Below, one piece after another: positions 46,685-58,320 of a stretch of 64,000 bases of DNA (position 1 is the stretch's first letter; each line of letters opens with the position of its first letter). The notes below the pieces were generated by a model. That model ran no database searches and had not been told where the DNA came from. It worked only from the letters and a program-made list of their open reading frames with translations. The DNA lies in the NCBI GenBank assembly GCA_011800155.1, contig CM022373.1, forward strand, positions 620,001-684,000, read 5' to 3'. A program made the position numbers and the translations under genes. The DNA comes from Flammulina velutipes. Its lineage: Eukaryota > Basidiomycota > Agaricomycetes > Agaricales > Physalacriaceae.

Positions 46685-49163
46685 TTATATTATTCCATCG
46701 CGGACCTACATAGCATTGAAATCAGACATCGGCCACTTTCAATTAGGGAACGCAACACACCTTTTGCATGAAACCAGAAACCCGATTTATATCTACAACT
46801 TGATCTTCGCTCTCAACAGCAGCAATCAAGCTTTCCAACATCTGTAAAACCAATGAACATCACAAGAAACTAGGGAAGGCAAATGACCAACCTCTTCAAC
46901 TTTATCCACGGGAACGCCAGTACAGAGTGCAACGATTTTGCGTGACATGAACTCCTTCTCTGCACTGGCGCCTCTCAAGCCCTGCATCCTGGCCTGGGTT
47001 ATCTCCTCCATACGGTCATGCCACATCTTCAACCGTCGTAGCTTGATCAGCGTTTGTAGGTCATTGCCCGCCGGTATTGGTGGGTCGGGATCCACATGAA
47101 TAGCTGGAGCCTGTGTCCCCGCCATAGTAGACGACAGCCCACGGAATCTAAACGCGGGGTTCTTCGAGTCTGCCACAGGACTCTCGTCATCACCACCCCT
47201 TCCCGTCCAGTCGAACTGCACCTCATCGTCAAACGCCCGATCGACATTCCGGACGCGTTGGGCTAGCATGTCCAGCTCTGCACATTTGCCCTGCCACGTT
47301 TGTATCTGCTTCCGCTGTTCACTCAACTCACGCGTCGCTGCGCGCAGATGAGCCTGTGTGACATCAAGCGCGTCCTGCTTCGCTTTGATCTCCGACTGGA
47401 AATCGGTAGATAATGACTGGATCATGTGTGTCATGTCTGAGATGACGTCCTGCGACTTTTGCACGGGAATGGGGGGCATGGCACGAAGAGATGAGAGGAT
47501 ATCTTCTGGTTTAGGGCCCCCGCTCAATTCCTGGACATATGTTAGCACAGATTGGGGATAATAGCAAAATACTCACATCGCTCTCGACACCAAAGTCGCC
47601 AGGTCGTAGTCCAAGTTTGTTCATGAGCAGCTTGTTCGCGCCTACGTCCACCAGTGTGCGCACCAACGATCGACTCCCAACTCGGGCAGCAATGTTGAGA
47701 GCGGTATCTCCATGCTCGTCTTGGAGGTCCACAATCTTGCTAAAATCACCATTATCCTTCTCTGCGATCCACATGAAGACCTGGTCGAGGTAGTATCGCG
47801 CGACGGGAGGCCGTCCCTTGACTCCAGCGAGCGCGACGACATGATGAACGACACTCTTTCTCGACGTGTCGAGTGTGAGGATGGACTGGGACAAGCCCAT
47901 AGCCAGCAGTTGCGGCAAGGATTGAGCGTCATAACAATGTGTAGAGAGAATGGTCCGTATTAGAGGCGTTTCACCGAGATGATTTCCACGATGCACGTCT
48001 GCGCCCTGCGCTATCAGCATCTCGACAGTGTTCAGCCGCGAAAGAGAGCACGCGAGATGGAGGGCGGTATGGCCTTGATCATCAATGATGGTGTCGACAT
48101 CCAACGCGGAGACATCCCGCAACAAACTGAGCACGGTCGGGGGGTCATCAGATTGGCACACGGCGGAAACAATGGCGGCGCGCCGGGTATCTTTGAGGGG
48201 AATAGTAGGATCGATGTTGCGTGGAATTGAGGGCTTTGACGCCAATCGCGGCGTGACTCCCGGTATTGGTTGTTTCTCTAGAAGCACGGCAGATACCGAG
48301 TCTGTGCGGGGGCGTTTCGTGGGCGAGGGACCTTCTTCAGTCGGAGTACCATTCATGGGCGCGCCTTCACCCGCCGGCGCGTCGGTGACATCATCGGAAC
48401 GTGACCGTTTGAGCGATGAAGAAGGCATTGGTGGCGGTGTCTGAGAATACGGAGAATGAGAATAGGGATGAGGTGAGGGCCGTTGCGCGGCGAACGACGA
48501 AGACGATGGCGTAAAGAGGCCTTGCGCGCGACCTTGGTTCAGAAGACGGAGGGCAGAGCCAGGCATGATTGGAGGTGGCGCAAGGGAGTTTGGTAGCATA
48601 TAGTTGGACGGCGCCGTGCCCGGTGGCAAGGAGCCATACGACGACGACGCGGACAGCGGGCGGGGAGAAATAGAGATATTGGGCGTCGATACTGGCAGCG
48701 CAGAGAGCGAATGGGTTGTAGGCGTAAAGTCGAATAACGGGGCCAGGAGAGGGGCGACGCCGTACTGCATCGCGATGTCGCGCCCTCGTTCAAGAGGAAT
48801 CCTGGTACAGCGTTCAGCGCATTCGTGCATGCATCCACTCAATGCTCACCAAGTGCCCTGGTACTTTCCATACCCGCCTTGTACAATCTCGTGTTTCCCA
48901 GGTAAAATCTCCTTTTCCAGTATCTTTGTTCGCCGTCCTTTGTCTACGCCAGCGACTTTGAGGATCTGTGTCGCGTTCACGTAGGAATCGTTGCGGCGCC
49001 GCATAACAGCTATCCCTCGGATCATACACTCGTATACCTGCCAGCAGAGTTCAGTTGGACGACAAGCGAGCAGCTAAAAATCGAGAAATACCTGCACCGA
49101 CGAGTAGACCGCATTGTATATCTTCACTGGCGGCTGGTTGGGCACTTGGCGTCCAGACTGCAT
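46685..49163 (-). CDS. MBP1: APSES/ankyrin transcription factor, Mbp1-type (MBF complex)
   Basis: Multi-exon gene of about 760 residues. Exon 1 is [24 protein letters not shown], then [34 protein letters not shown], the APSES (KilA-N) DNA-binding core, ending with [20 protein letters not shown] Ser/Pro-rich linker follows. The ankyrin region reads [43 protein letters not shown] and [29 protein letters not shown] coiled coil ([32 protein letters not shown]) precedes the C-terminus, which ends FMQKVRDGII after a last small exon. This is the Mbp1/Res/Swi4 layout, which drives G1/S transcription. I favour Mbp1 from the DNA-binding core; Swi6 is excluded because that core is intact. Confidence 0.9.
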
Positions 49164-49437
49164 CGTCAAAGTGCCTTTCGATGCGGTGGCAGAACGATAG
49201 CGACGTCGACGCGACCGTGACGCGAGGCAAGAGTGGGCTGTGACAGTGACGCTGCGTGACATTCATGGAGTCACGAGCACACAACGTACGCCACATTGCC
49301 TCAGGCCGATAACACAGAGTTCGTTGCGCTGGAGGCCAAGTTTACAAGTCCTTGTCTTACCATAATAGCATTATAATGATAGAGAAATCGTTTCACAGTA
49401 GCACCACAGAATAATCAATACACCATATCAAGACAGA

Positions 49438-51329
49438 TTACACGACTTCTTCAGGTGCAAACAGCTGGAAGTTACGATTGTACGTTCCGCTCGCAATGTG
49501 ATTTCCATCACTCGAGACATCCACAGACATGACCTTCCCAGCATCTGTCGTCAACGTCCGTAACAGCTGCCAGTCATCTGCACTCCATATCTTCACAAGA
49601 CCATCGTACCCAGAAGACGCAAAGAAAAGCCCAGAGCGGTACCCCCATTCTTCTTTCGTATAATTCCCGTCTCCCTCCGTCTCTGGCAATTTATGGTACA
49701 GGTTGTTTGCGTGGAAGAACCGGATGTCAGACACGTTCGAAAGATGCGCGGGTATGGTATATAGTGATCGCAAAAATCGCATGTCCCATATTCGGATGGT
49801 GTCGTCTCCTGCACCGGTAGCGATCTGGTACCTACAGAAAGAGTCGAGTCAGTTATAATGGACAATACAAGATCATACATCCGAACCCATTGGGAGAAAA
49901 ACTCATCGCGTAAATGGCCGACACATGTCCATCGAGGACCATGGCTGTTCGACCGCTGCGCAGGTCCCAGACGCGACCAATTGCATCTAAGCCGCTTTAA
50001 AATTAAAAAAAGTCAGTCCGCAATGAAGTATCTGCAGTAAAGTCTACAAACCCAGAAGCTACAAGGGCACCGTCATTCTGGAAATCGATTGCATACACCT
50101 CCTTGGAATGTCCTTCTTGAAGTAACAATTCCTTTGCCGTCTCAACATCCCATAAACGCCATGTCGTGTCGAAACTCGCGCTGCCAACATAATCTCCAGA
50201 CGGATGAAATGCGACGCGACAGACGCGTTGCTGATGTCCTGTCATGACAGCGACTGGGGATTCACTGCATCTCGTCAGCATCTCAGAAGAGGAAAGATGT
50301 CGATATCTCACCTATTTAACGACCAGAGATTAACCTGGCCGTCACCGGCACCACTTACAAGATTGGCAGCCCCTTCGCTCAAAGATAATGTAGCTTGAGG
50401 GTGCCATGCAACACCGCCAACGCGATCATTGTGCCCTTGAAAAAGATTAGCACGAGTAGACTGGCCGAGATACAGTACGGACCCCGTAAAGACTTTATTG
50501 GCGTGCACGCCGGCACATTCCACAGTTTTACAGTCCCAGACCAGCTCGAAGTCGCCAGAACTTCGTTATTGGGCGCGAACCTCACCTGAGAGACAGGTCT
50601 GTCGTCGCCTATTTGAGATCCAAGATTGGCGAATTTCTATCAAAGTCAGACACATCCACGCGTCGAAAGCAGATGGACGTACTTTGACTTCATTGAAGAC
50701 CTTCTTTCGTATATCAACGATGCGACCGAGGTCCATTTTACTGTCAATACGCTGCTGGGCGACGCGCTTTTGAGCTCTGCATAGGGGAGAACAAGAGATT
50801 GCAGTAAGCACCTTGGACGTTTGACCATCGGAGGGAAGTTGACCTGGGCAGTGAATATGCTGCTATCCGCCTTCGCGCCTCCAACAACTCCAGTGAGCCT
50901 GGTGAGTAGAATTCTTCTTCCTGTTGACAGTTTAAGAATTTGAGAGAATGAGATGCAAGAGCATGCGTACCTCTTCTTCACTCGCACTCGCACTATCGTG
51001 ATCCACCTGCATAGCATCGTCCCCTCGTGCAGCGTTTATTTGGGTTAAGACATATATAAGACGATCCCTCCGGTCGGCAGCCTGAGTTTTGCTGAGTCCC
51101 GATATATGAGAGGGACAAGGCCACGCACGCGTTCACCGAATAGAGTAATAGGCTCTCCAATTTCCCTTAGCTTTAGCTTGACCTTGTTGTCGTCGGTTGG
51201 TACGGCAGTGGTCCTCGCTCTTTTCTTCCTTTCGAGTTCATCCAGAATGACTTGATTCTCTATCCTAGCGCGTTCCGAGCCAAGAAAGTTGCCATCGTCC
51301 GCAAGCGTGTCAAGCGTGAGCTCTGACAT
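49438..51329 (-). CDS. PRP4: U4/U6 snRNP protein PRP4 (WD40)
   Basis: Multi-exon gene of about 520 residues. N-terminus [26 protein letters not shown]; then the splicing factor motif [27 protein letters not shown], and a linker with [11 protein letters not shown]. Seven WD40-type repeats follow, including [66 protein letters not shown] and [19 protein letters not shown]; it ends [19 protein letters not shown]4 is part of the U4/U6 di-snRNP and binds PRP3. An upstream in-frame ATG would add 28 residues, but the chosen start fits the family better. Acidic run [10 protein letters not shown] lies between the motif and the repeats. Confidence 0.93.
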
Positions 51330-51997
51330 TGTGGACGGTAGGAAAGCGTAGAGTTGAGCGCGGTGGTGAGCGTCTTGTCGTGAACGAGCGCCGTCTGATC
51401 CAAACAGGGGCAAATCCTAAATATTAAAGGGATACTTGACCCTGACAGGCCCTTTAAACACGAAAAACGCGGTATAGCTGAACGCAATGTCTCATGGGCA
51501 CTTCCGCTAGCTTCCTGCGCCTGATACGCACATGCTGCACTCTATTGATTCAAATTGATGTATTGTCCGTATACAAATAATGAACTACGCTAAGGAAAGT
51601 CGCAAAAAGCAAACGAAAAAGCTCACTTCATGCTTCGGCAATACCCGGTGCGTCATTTGGCGTCGCCGCGTATTGCGGACAGCGCTTAGTCACCATTTTC
51701 GCCTTTCCTCCCAACAACGATGTCGACGGCGGTAAGTATTGCATGTACTATAGTAAAACTTTTCATGTCTATGTTTCTTAATACACAGGAATACATTAAC
51801 TCAATGAACACGAAGGATCAATGTCAGAACTATGTATTGCCACCTGTCCCTTTCCTTTGGCGCGTCGCGCTCAGCAACGGCCAACGTATGGATTGATGAT
51901 GACGCGCTGGCGGAGTCGTTCGCGAACGTTCTACTCTCCATGTCGTCGATCATCTCAACTATTCATACTGACTTGCTGTAGTAACAGAAAGTAGATT
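51330..51997. other. Region expected to contain the Helitron 5' terminus; no clear gene
   Basis: Left flank of the Helitron coding part. I could not fix the 5' TC terminus. A 39-codon frame starting MSTAEYINSMN at 51719 is split by a good 55-65 bp intron (GTAAGT...ACACAG), but it then stops; it may be the first exon of the Helitron gene or a small independent gene. Not called as a gene. Confidence 0.35.
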
Positions 51998-54900
51998 TTG
52001 CTTGCTCATGTACGCACCATTCTCTCATTTTTATTCTCAAGATTCTTATCTCTCCCTTACTCCCGCAGGTCGCATATCGAGGATCAGAGAGCGCGCGCAC
52101 GGGAAGTTTTTCGTCAAAATAATCCTCCGGCCAGCCCAAGCAAACGACGCCTGCCTCACGTTGAAAACGAGAACAATGCTTTCACCCTTCTGGATGACAC
52201 CGAGTATGCACGCCGCACGTCCAAGCGAGAGAAAATGCGCGAAGCTGCGCTGCAAGAGTCCCCAAGGAAACGACGCAAACCCAACACTACTGCGACACCC
52301 GCTTCCAGCACCAAGGCGGCCACCTCTGCAGATCCTTTTCTTGACGCAAACATTCCTGTTCCAGCACGCCCACCTTTGCAACCAGCCAATATGGGTGATG
52401 ATGTATGTACATCCTTCATTTCAGATACGGAGACCTAACCTGTATGTGATAGACTGGTCTCCTCTCGCCTCCTGCTACACAACGATCCGTCGAAGAGGCA
52501 AACCTCACGCGACAACAAATAGCCCGACGCCGTCAGCATCAGAAGGATGTGGAAGAAAACAAAGCAAGGCGAAGACAGGTGGGTTTTCCATCAACATTGC
52601 CTTTTGTGCAGTACTAACGATTGGACATAGTCCACCGCATCAACGTCTCAAGCGCGAGACGTGCCCAGAACCCCGTCCTCCTCGGCACCACCACATCTTG
52701 ACCTACGTGACCACACCCTCCGTCCATCTCAAAACCAATCAAGGAAAAAACAGGTGCGCAATATCTACCCAGTATTATGCGCTATTATTGACATTTGAAC
52801 ATAGTGTTCTACGTCTTCGTCGACACAAGCCAACAATACACCTAGATTCCCCTTTGCCTCAACCCCGTACCTTGACCTACGTGATCCGGTCCTCCACGCA
52901 CCTCGAAATGGCAGTTCCAGTAACACAAAAGAGTCCCATCTGCCTGCAACCGCAGGCACGCAAAGCATTGAGGAGGCTCATGTTCGTCTTAGACACATAC
53001 ACGAACAACAGACGCGCGAGGACCAATGGACCCGAGAACAGCTCGAACAAGTGAGGGGATGGGAGGCGTTAGAGGCAAGAGTCAGGACAGATCGGGGAGA
53101 TAGAACTTGGGATGAGATACGACGTGGTTTACAGGAGGTCACTGCAGCAAGGGATCGAGCAGAGCGAGAAGACCAAGAGCTGGAGAAAGAGTTCGCTGGT
53201 GTGAGAGAGTCTCACCAGACCAATCATATTCAGCGCGACCGTCAGCCAACCATGCCGTCGACACCTGTATTGCAACCAATGATTAGTCCGCGTCTTCGCA
53301 GGCAGCAGCTGCGCAAGGAGTGGATGCGAAGGAAATTGGAGGGCCGCCAGCTGCCGACACCTGCTACGCAGTCACAGGTCAGCGCACGCTCCCTGGCGCA
53401 GCAGCGACGGAGAGAAAGAGAGAGGCAAGAAGCCCAGCGAAGGAGGGAGGAGGAGGTGCGACTGACAAGGGAGGGCCATCAGCTGCCAACTCCTCCTGCT
53501 ACTCAGTCGCAATCTTCAGCTGGATATCAAGATGGTGCACTCTCTCTAGCGCAGCTGCGACAAAGAGAAAGGGAACGGCAGGAGGCCATGCGAAGGGAAG
53601 AAGAGGCGAGGGAAGAGATTGAGAGACGTGTGAGGGAAGAGGCAGATCGTCGAATAAGAGAAGAGTCTGAGCGAGAGGAAATGCAGAGACGGGAGGCTGA
53701 GGAGAGAGAGAGGAGGACTGCCGAGATGGGTATGCAATCCACTTCCAATCTGTGATACATATGTTGACTTCGCTTACCAGAAGAACATGCTCGATTAAGG
53801 ATTGAAGAACAGCGAATGGAGAACGACAGTCCTCAGCAGGTGTTTCGTATGTCAAGTACTTTCTTGAGTCTGACACGAGTGATTGATCAATGTTCTGTAG
53901 CCCCAGATCCATTTGCACATACCGAAGGGATGCTATGCGCCGCCCGCCGACGTTACGTTGAGCCTATTGAGCAGCATTACCTCGGTAGCATGAATATACC
54001 ATGTCCTTACTGCAATGCTCTTCATTGGATACAGGAACGGACGGCTGGAAGCTTGACCACACCCCAGTTCGGCATGTGTTGCAACCAGGGAAAAGTCGTA
54101 CTACGCCCTTCTCTTCCACCGCCAGAGACACTGCGTGAGCTACTGGAGGAGAGAACACAACAGGCAGTCAGGTTCAGAGAAAACATCGCACAATATAACT
54201 GTGCTCTGGCGTTCACGTCAGTCGGGGTTAATGTTGATCGCTCGGTCAACCACATAGGTCGTGGTCCACCTGTTTTTCGGATTCATGGCGAGCTCACGCA
54301 TATGGCGGGCACACTCCTTCCCCGAGATAACGAGGCACCCTCCTACTCACAACTATATATCCTCGACCCCCGCGCGGCACTTCAATTTCGCCAAACTCGC
54401 AATGGAAAATTGGACGACCACACAATGGAGAGGCTTCACGATATGATCTACGCTGTGAATCCATATGCACAATTGTACAGGAATGCTGCCGACATTCTGA
54501 AGGACTACCCCGACCATGTCAACCATTTTGTTCGGTTGCGCCTTCGTCCCGGGCAAGACCAGCGGCGTTACAATGAGCCACGAGCAGACGAGGTGGCTGC
54601 GTTGGTTCCCGATGATGAGAATCAGCCTACGAGTCGCCGCGACATCATTCTTCGACTTCGCGCACCCGATGGCCAGCCCTCTCTCCAACGCATGTGGGAA
54701 ACACATCCAGCATATGCACCGCTCCACTATGTACTTCTCTTCCCCCATGGTGAACCAGGATGGGACCCCACCCTTTGTCTTCACGAGCCCAACAAGGAGA
54801 GTTCGAGAAAGCTCACTCTCACTCGATATGTTTCGTATCAATTACACACTCGACAAAACGAATACTCTATAGTCTTGCGAGGAGGTCGTCTCTTCCATCG

Positions 54901-57881
54901 CTATCTGGTGGATATGTGGGCCAGCGCCGACCAGCAACGCCTCCGCTACCTCCGTCAAAATCAGAAAAAACTTCGCGCCGACCTATACCGTGGCTTGGCT
55001 GATGCTATCCACGCCGGTGACACGAACCTTGGCGAACTCGGACAGGCCTTTATTCTTCCCTCATCCTATGTTGGTGGTCCACGATACATGCACCAGCGCT
55101 TCCAGGACGGCATGGCTCTGGTTCGTCACTTCAAGAAGATTGATCTCTTCATAACGATGACCGCCAATCCTCACTGGCCCGAAGTGACGGAGGCACTCCT
55201 ACCAGGACAGAGTCCAGAGGATCGTCCAGAGCTAATTGCGCGTGTATTCCAACAAAAGAAGAAGGCACTCTTGGATGACATCTACAAGAATGGTATCTTT
55301 GGTCACGCAGTCGCTTATATTTACACTATCGAGTTTCAAAAGCGGGGAATGCCTCATATGCACCTTTTGGTGATCTTGAAGGTATACATTTAATCATTCA
55401 TTCTCAAACATTGAACTGATCATTATTGAATACAGGACGAGTACAAGCTTCGCACACCAGAGGATGTTGATACATGCATACGCGCATACTGGCCTGATCC
55501 CGATACCGAGCCGGAGCTCTTCAAAGTCGTGAAGAGCCACATGGTTCATGGTCCCTGCGGTCTTATGAACCCACACTGTGTCTGCATGGAGAATGGCAAA
55601 TGTCAGAAAAACTTTCCCAAGGATTTCCAGGAGAGGACCTCAATGGACGAGAATGGCTACCCTCGGTATCGACGTCCCAATGACGGCCGGAAGTACGAAG
55701 TCAGAGGACAATGGCTCGACAACTCCTGGATCGTCCCGTACTGTCCGTACCTCTCTGTTCGCTACCAGTGTCATATCAACGTCGAGTGCGCGGCAACGAT
55801 TGCTGCAGTGAAGTACACTGTCAAGTATGTCCACAAAGGTGGAGATCGGGGGAGTCTGGAGGTCGGAGAGCGCGACGAGATCAAACTATTCATCGAGGGT
55901 CGATACTTCTCTGCATCAGAGGCAGCGTGGTGTACCCTTCACTTCGACATCCATGAACAAACTCCTGCCGTGATACCTCTGCAGGTCCATCTGGAAGACG
56001 AGCATATGGTTGTCTTTGATCCCGAAGATGACCCGGAGCAGCTTGCAGATCGTGCCGCCTTCAAGGAGACCACCCTTACAGCTTTCTTCAAGGCCAATGC
56101 ACAAGACGGTCCTGCAGGCGAGGAGGCTCGAAAGCATCTCTATCAAGACTTCCCAGCACACTATGTTTTCAAGAAAGGCAATCTACGCCAACGCCAGCCA
56201 GCACGGTGGAAGGTGCGCCAACGTGGCGGGTCAATCGGTCGCATGTACTACGTACCTCCCAACACCGGAGAGCGCTTCTATCTTCGAAAGCTGCTTACCG
56301 TTGTAAGAGGGCCAACGTCATTCAACGATCTGCGCACAGTCGATAACATACACTACGATACCTACCGTGAAGCCTGTCTTGCTCGCGGACTGCTTGCTGA
56401 TGACCAGGAATGGTCCCATTGCCTCGAAGAAGCCAGCCTTATCAAGACCGGCCGCCAACTCCGCCAGCTCTTTGCCACTATTCTCCTCTTCTGCGAGCCT
56501 TCCAAACCGGAGGTACTTTGGCGATCATACCGTACAGACATTTGCGACGATCTGCGTTACCGCCTCACTGTTCAAGGGATGAATAATGTCACAGAGGACG
56601 ACATATACGATTATGGTCTACATCTACTACAAGAAATTCTGCAGGAGTCTGGGAAGAACTTGACCGATTTTCCTGACATGCCACTGCCCCGACGAGATTG
56701 GATTGGTGCTGTCGACAATCCTCTGATTGTTGAGCAGCTTAACTACGACCGTGCACAGGAGCAGATCATGGCAGAGGAGAGGGTGGCACAGATGAATGAA
56801 GAGCAGAAGGCAGCATATGAGTCAATCATGCATCGGGTACAGGCTGAGCATCGTGATGGTGCATCTCTTTTTTTCCTAGATGGTCCAGGTGGCACGGGAA
56901 AGACTTTCGTGTACCGCGCGCTCTGTCATACGTTGCGTGGAATGGGTCAGATTGTGATCTGTGTTGCTTCAACGGGAATAGCTGCCCTCATTCTTCCTGG
57001 TGGTCGTACTGCACACTCAGTGTTCAAGATACCTATTGATGGCCTCACTGGTATGTCCGTAATATACTGAAGATTAGTACGTTCCCTCTAATTTGTTGCT
57101 TTAGGTCAATCAACGTGCAATATTCCCAAAAACAGTTTCCGAGCCGATCTCCTGCGCGCAGTAAAGCTGATCATATACGATGAAGCACCTATGCAACACA
57201 AACATGCGGTGGAAGCTATCGATCGAACACTACGTGATCTCAGAGATTCTGATGTCCCCTTTGGTGGTGTCCCAGTTGTTTTTGGTGGTGATTTCAAGCA
57301 GACTTTACCTGTTGTCCCAAAGGGTAGCCGGGAGGACGTCGTTTCTGCATGCCTCCAACGATCCTACCTCTGGAAAGATCTCACGGTCCTCAAGCTCCGT
57401 CGTAACATGCGCCTAGGTCACGCTCAATCGGAGCAGGACTTTGCGTCCTGGCTTCTTGATGTGGGCAATGGCAAGGATGTTGCTCACGACGGAACAATCA
57501 CCTTCCCGGCACACATGAGGGTTGATACAGCAGATGATCTGTTAAACTACGTCTATGCAGAAATCCATCCGGACACCATATCTGCACCACCTCCTGAATA
57601 CTTCCTCGATCGAGCTATCCTAGCGCCACGCAACGTCGATGTGTATGCCACGAATGACCAAGTCCTTCAGCGGATGGTTGGTGAAGAGTCGGTCCTCTAT
57701 TCTCAGGACTCTGTTGTCAGTCCCGACACAGAACCAATTCCAGAGGAGGTGCTTCGCAGCTTCAATCCACCTGGCTTGCCGCCGGGAGAGCTTCATCTGA
57801 AGCCTGGATGCCCTCTCATACTGCTACGCAACCTTGCCCCTGCTCGAGGATTGTGTAACGGAACTCGGATGGTCTTGCTAC
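51998..57881 (+). CDS. Helitron Rep-helicase, N-terminal and main part (cut by hAT insertion)
   Basis: The N-terminal third is coiled coil and low complexity, rich in Arg/Glu/Gln, with duplicated exons and a duplicated QLPTP-ATQSQ...SLAQ-R-RERERQEA unit. Then a Cys cluster (IPCPYCNALHW) and the Helitron-like N domain (YVLLFPHGEPGWDP). Rep motifs: FITMTANPHWPEV, HUH-type GMPHMHLL near 55350, and two tyrosines in KYTVKYVHKGG near 55815. Helicase motifs: GPGGTGKT near 56886, YDEAP near 57175 and FGGDFKQTLPVV. Introns fall near 55384 and 57052. The last codons before the insertion are LCNGTRMVLL; the protein resumes at 61698. No stop or frameshift seen from 53051 to the break. Exons before 52070 and the start codon are uncertain. 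Confidence 0.85.
57874..57881. repeat. 8-bp target-site duplication CTTGCTAC, left copy
   Basis: Identical to 61690-61697 and directly abutting the hAT element, as expected for hAT insertion. Confidence 0.93.
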
Positions 57882-58275
57882 TAGTGAAAAGCACGGGTCC
57901 GTCGGGTCGCGTCGGGTGTCGGGACGGGTTGAATGTCGGGGACGGGACGGGTTTGAATTCTAAAACCCGTGAAAACCCGATTAGCCCGAGAGCGCCACAC
58001 TCGACAGCCGTCGGCCGAAGCTAACTTTCACATTTCCCTGTAGCTACACGGCCGAAGAGTACGTATATCAAATATAACATCTGCATCATGGCTTTCAGCC
58101 ATTCACCCGCACCACCGCCAAGAGAAATTGCAGTATTCTAGCACACCATATCATGTGGCGCAAGACGTGCGCATTGTGTGTGACGGCCGAAAACATGTAA
58201 CATGTTGTGCGCCACTAGCCCAAAGGATGCAACTGTACAGTTATACATAATAGGACAGAGTGGCTGAATTTCGAG

Positions 58276-58283
58276 TATAAAAA
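58276..58283 (+). promoter_or_regulatory. TATA box of hAT transposase gene
   Basis: TATAAAAA lies 45 bp upstream of the transposase ATG at 58321. Assigned by sequence and position. Confidence 0.55.
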
Positions 58284-58320
58284 CCCCCAGCCGCCAGCAC
58301 AACAGGAACATACCTAAAAA

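Noticed and set aside
51719..51900. Small gene starting MSTAEYIN with a good intron
   Set aside because: It stops after 39 codons and I could not connect it in frame to the Helitron exons. It is kept as a note in the flank entry.
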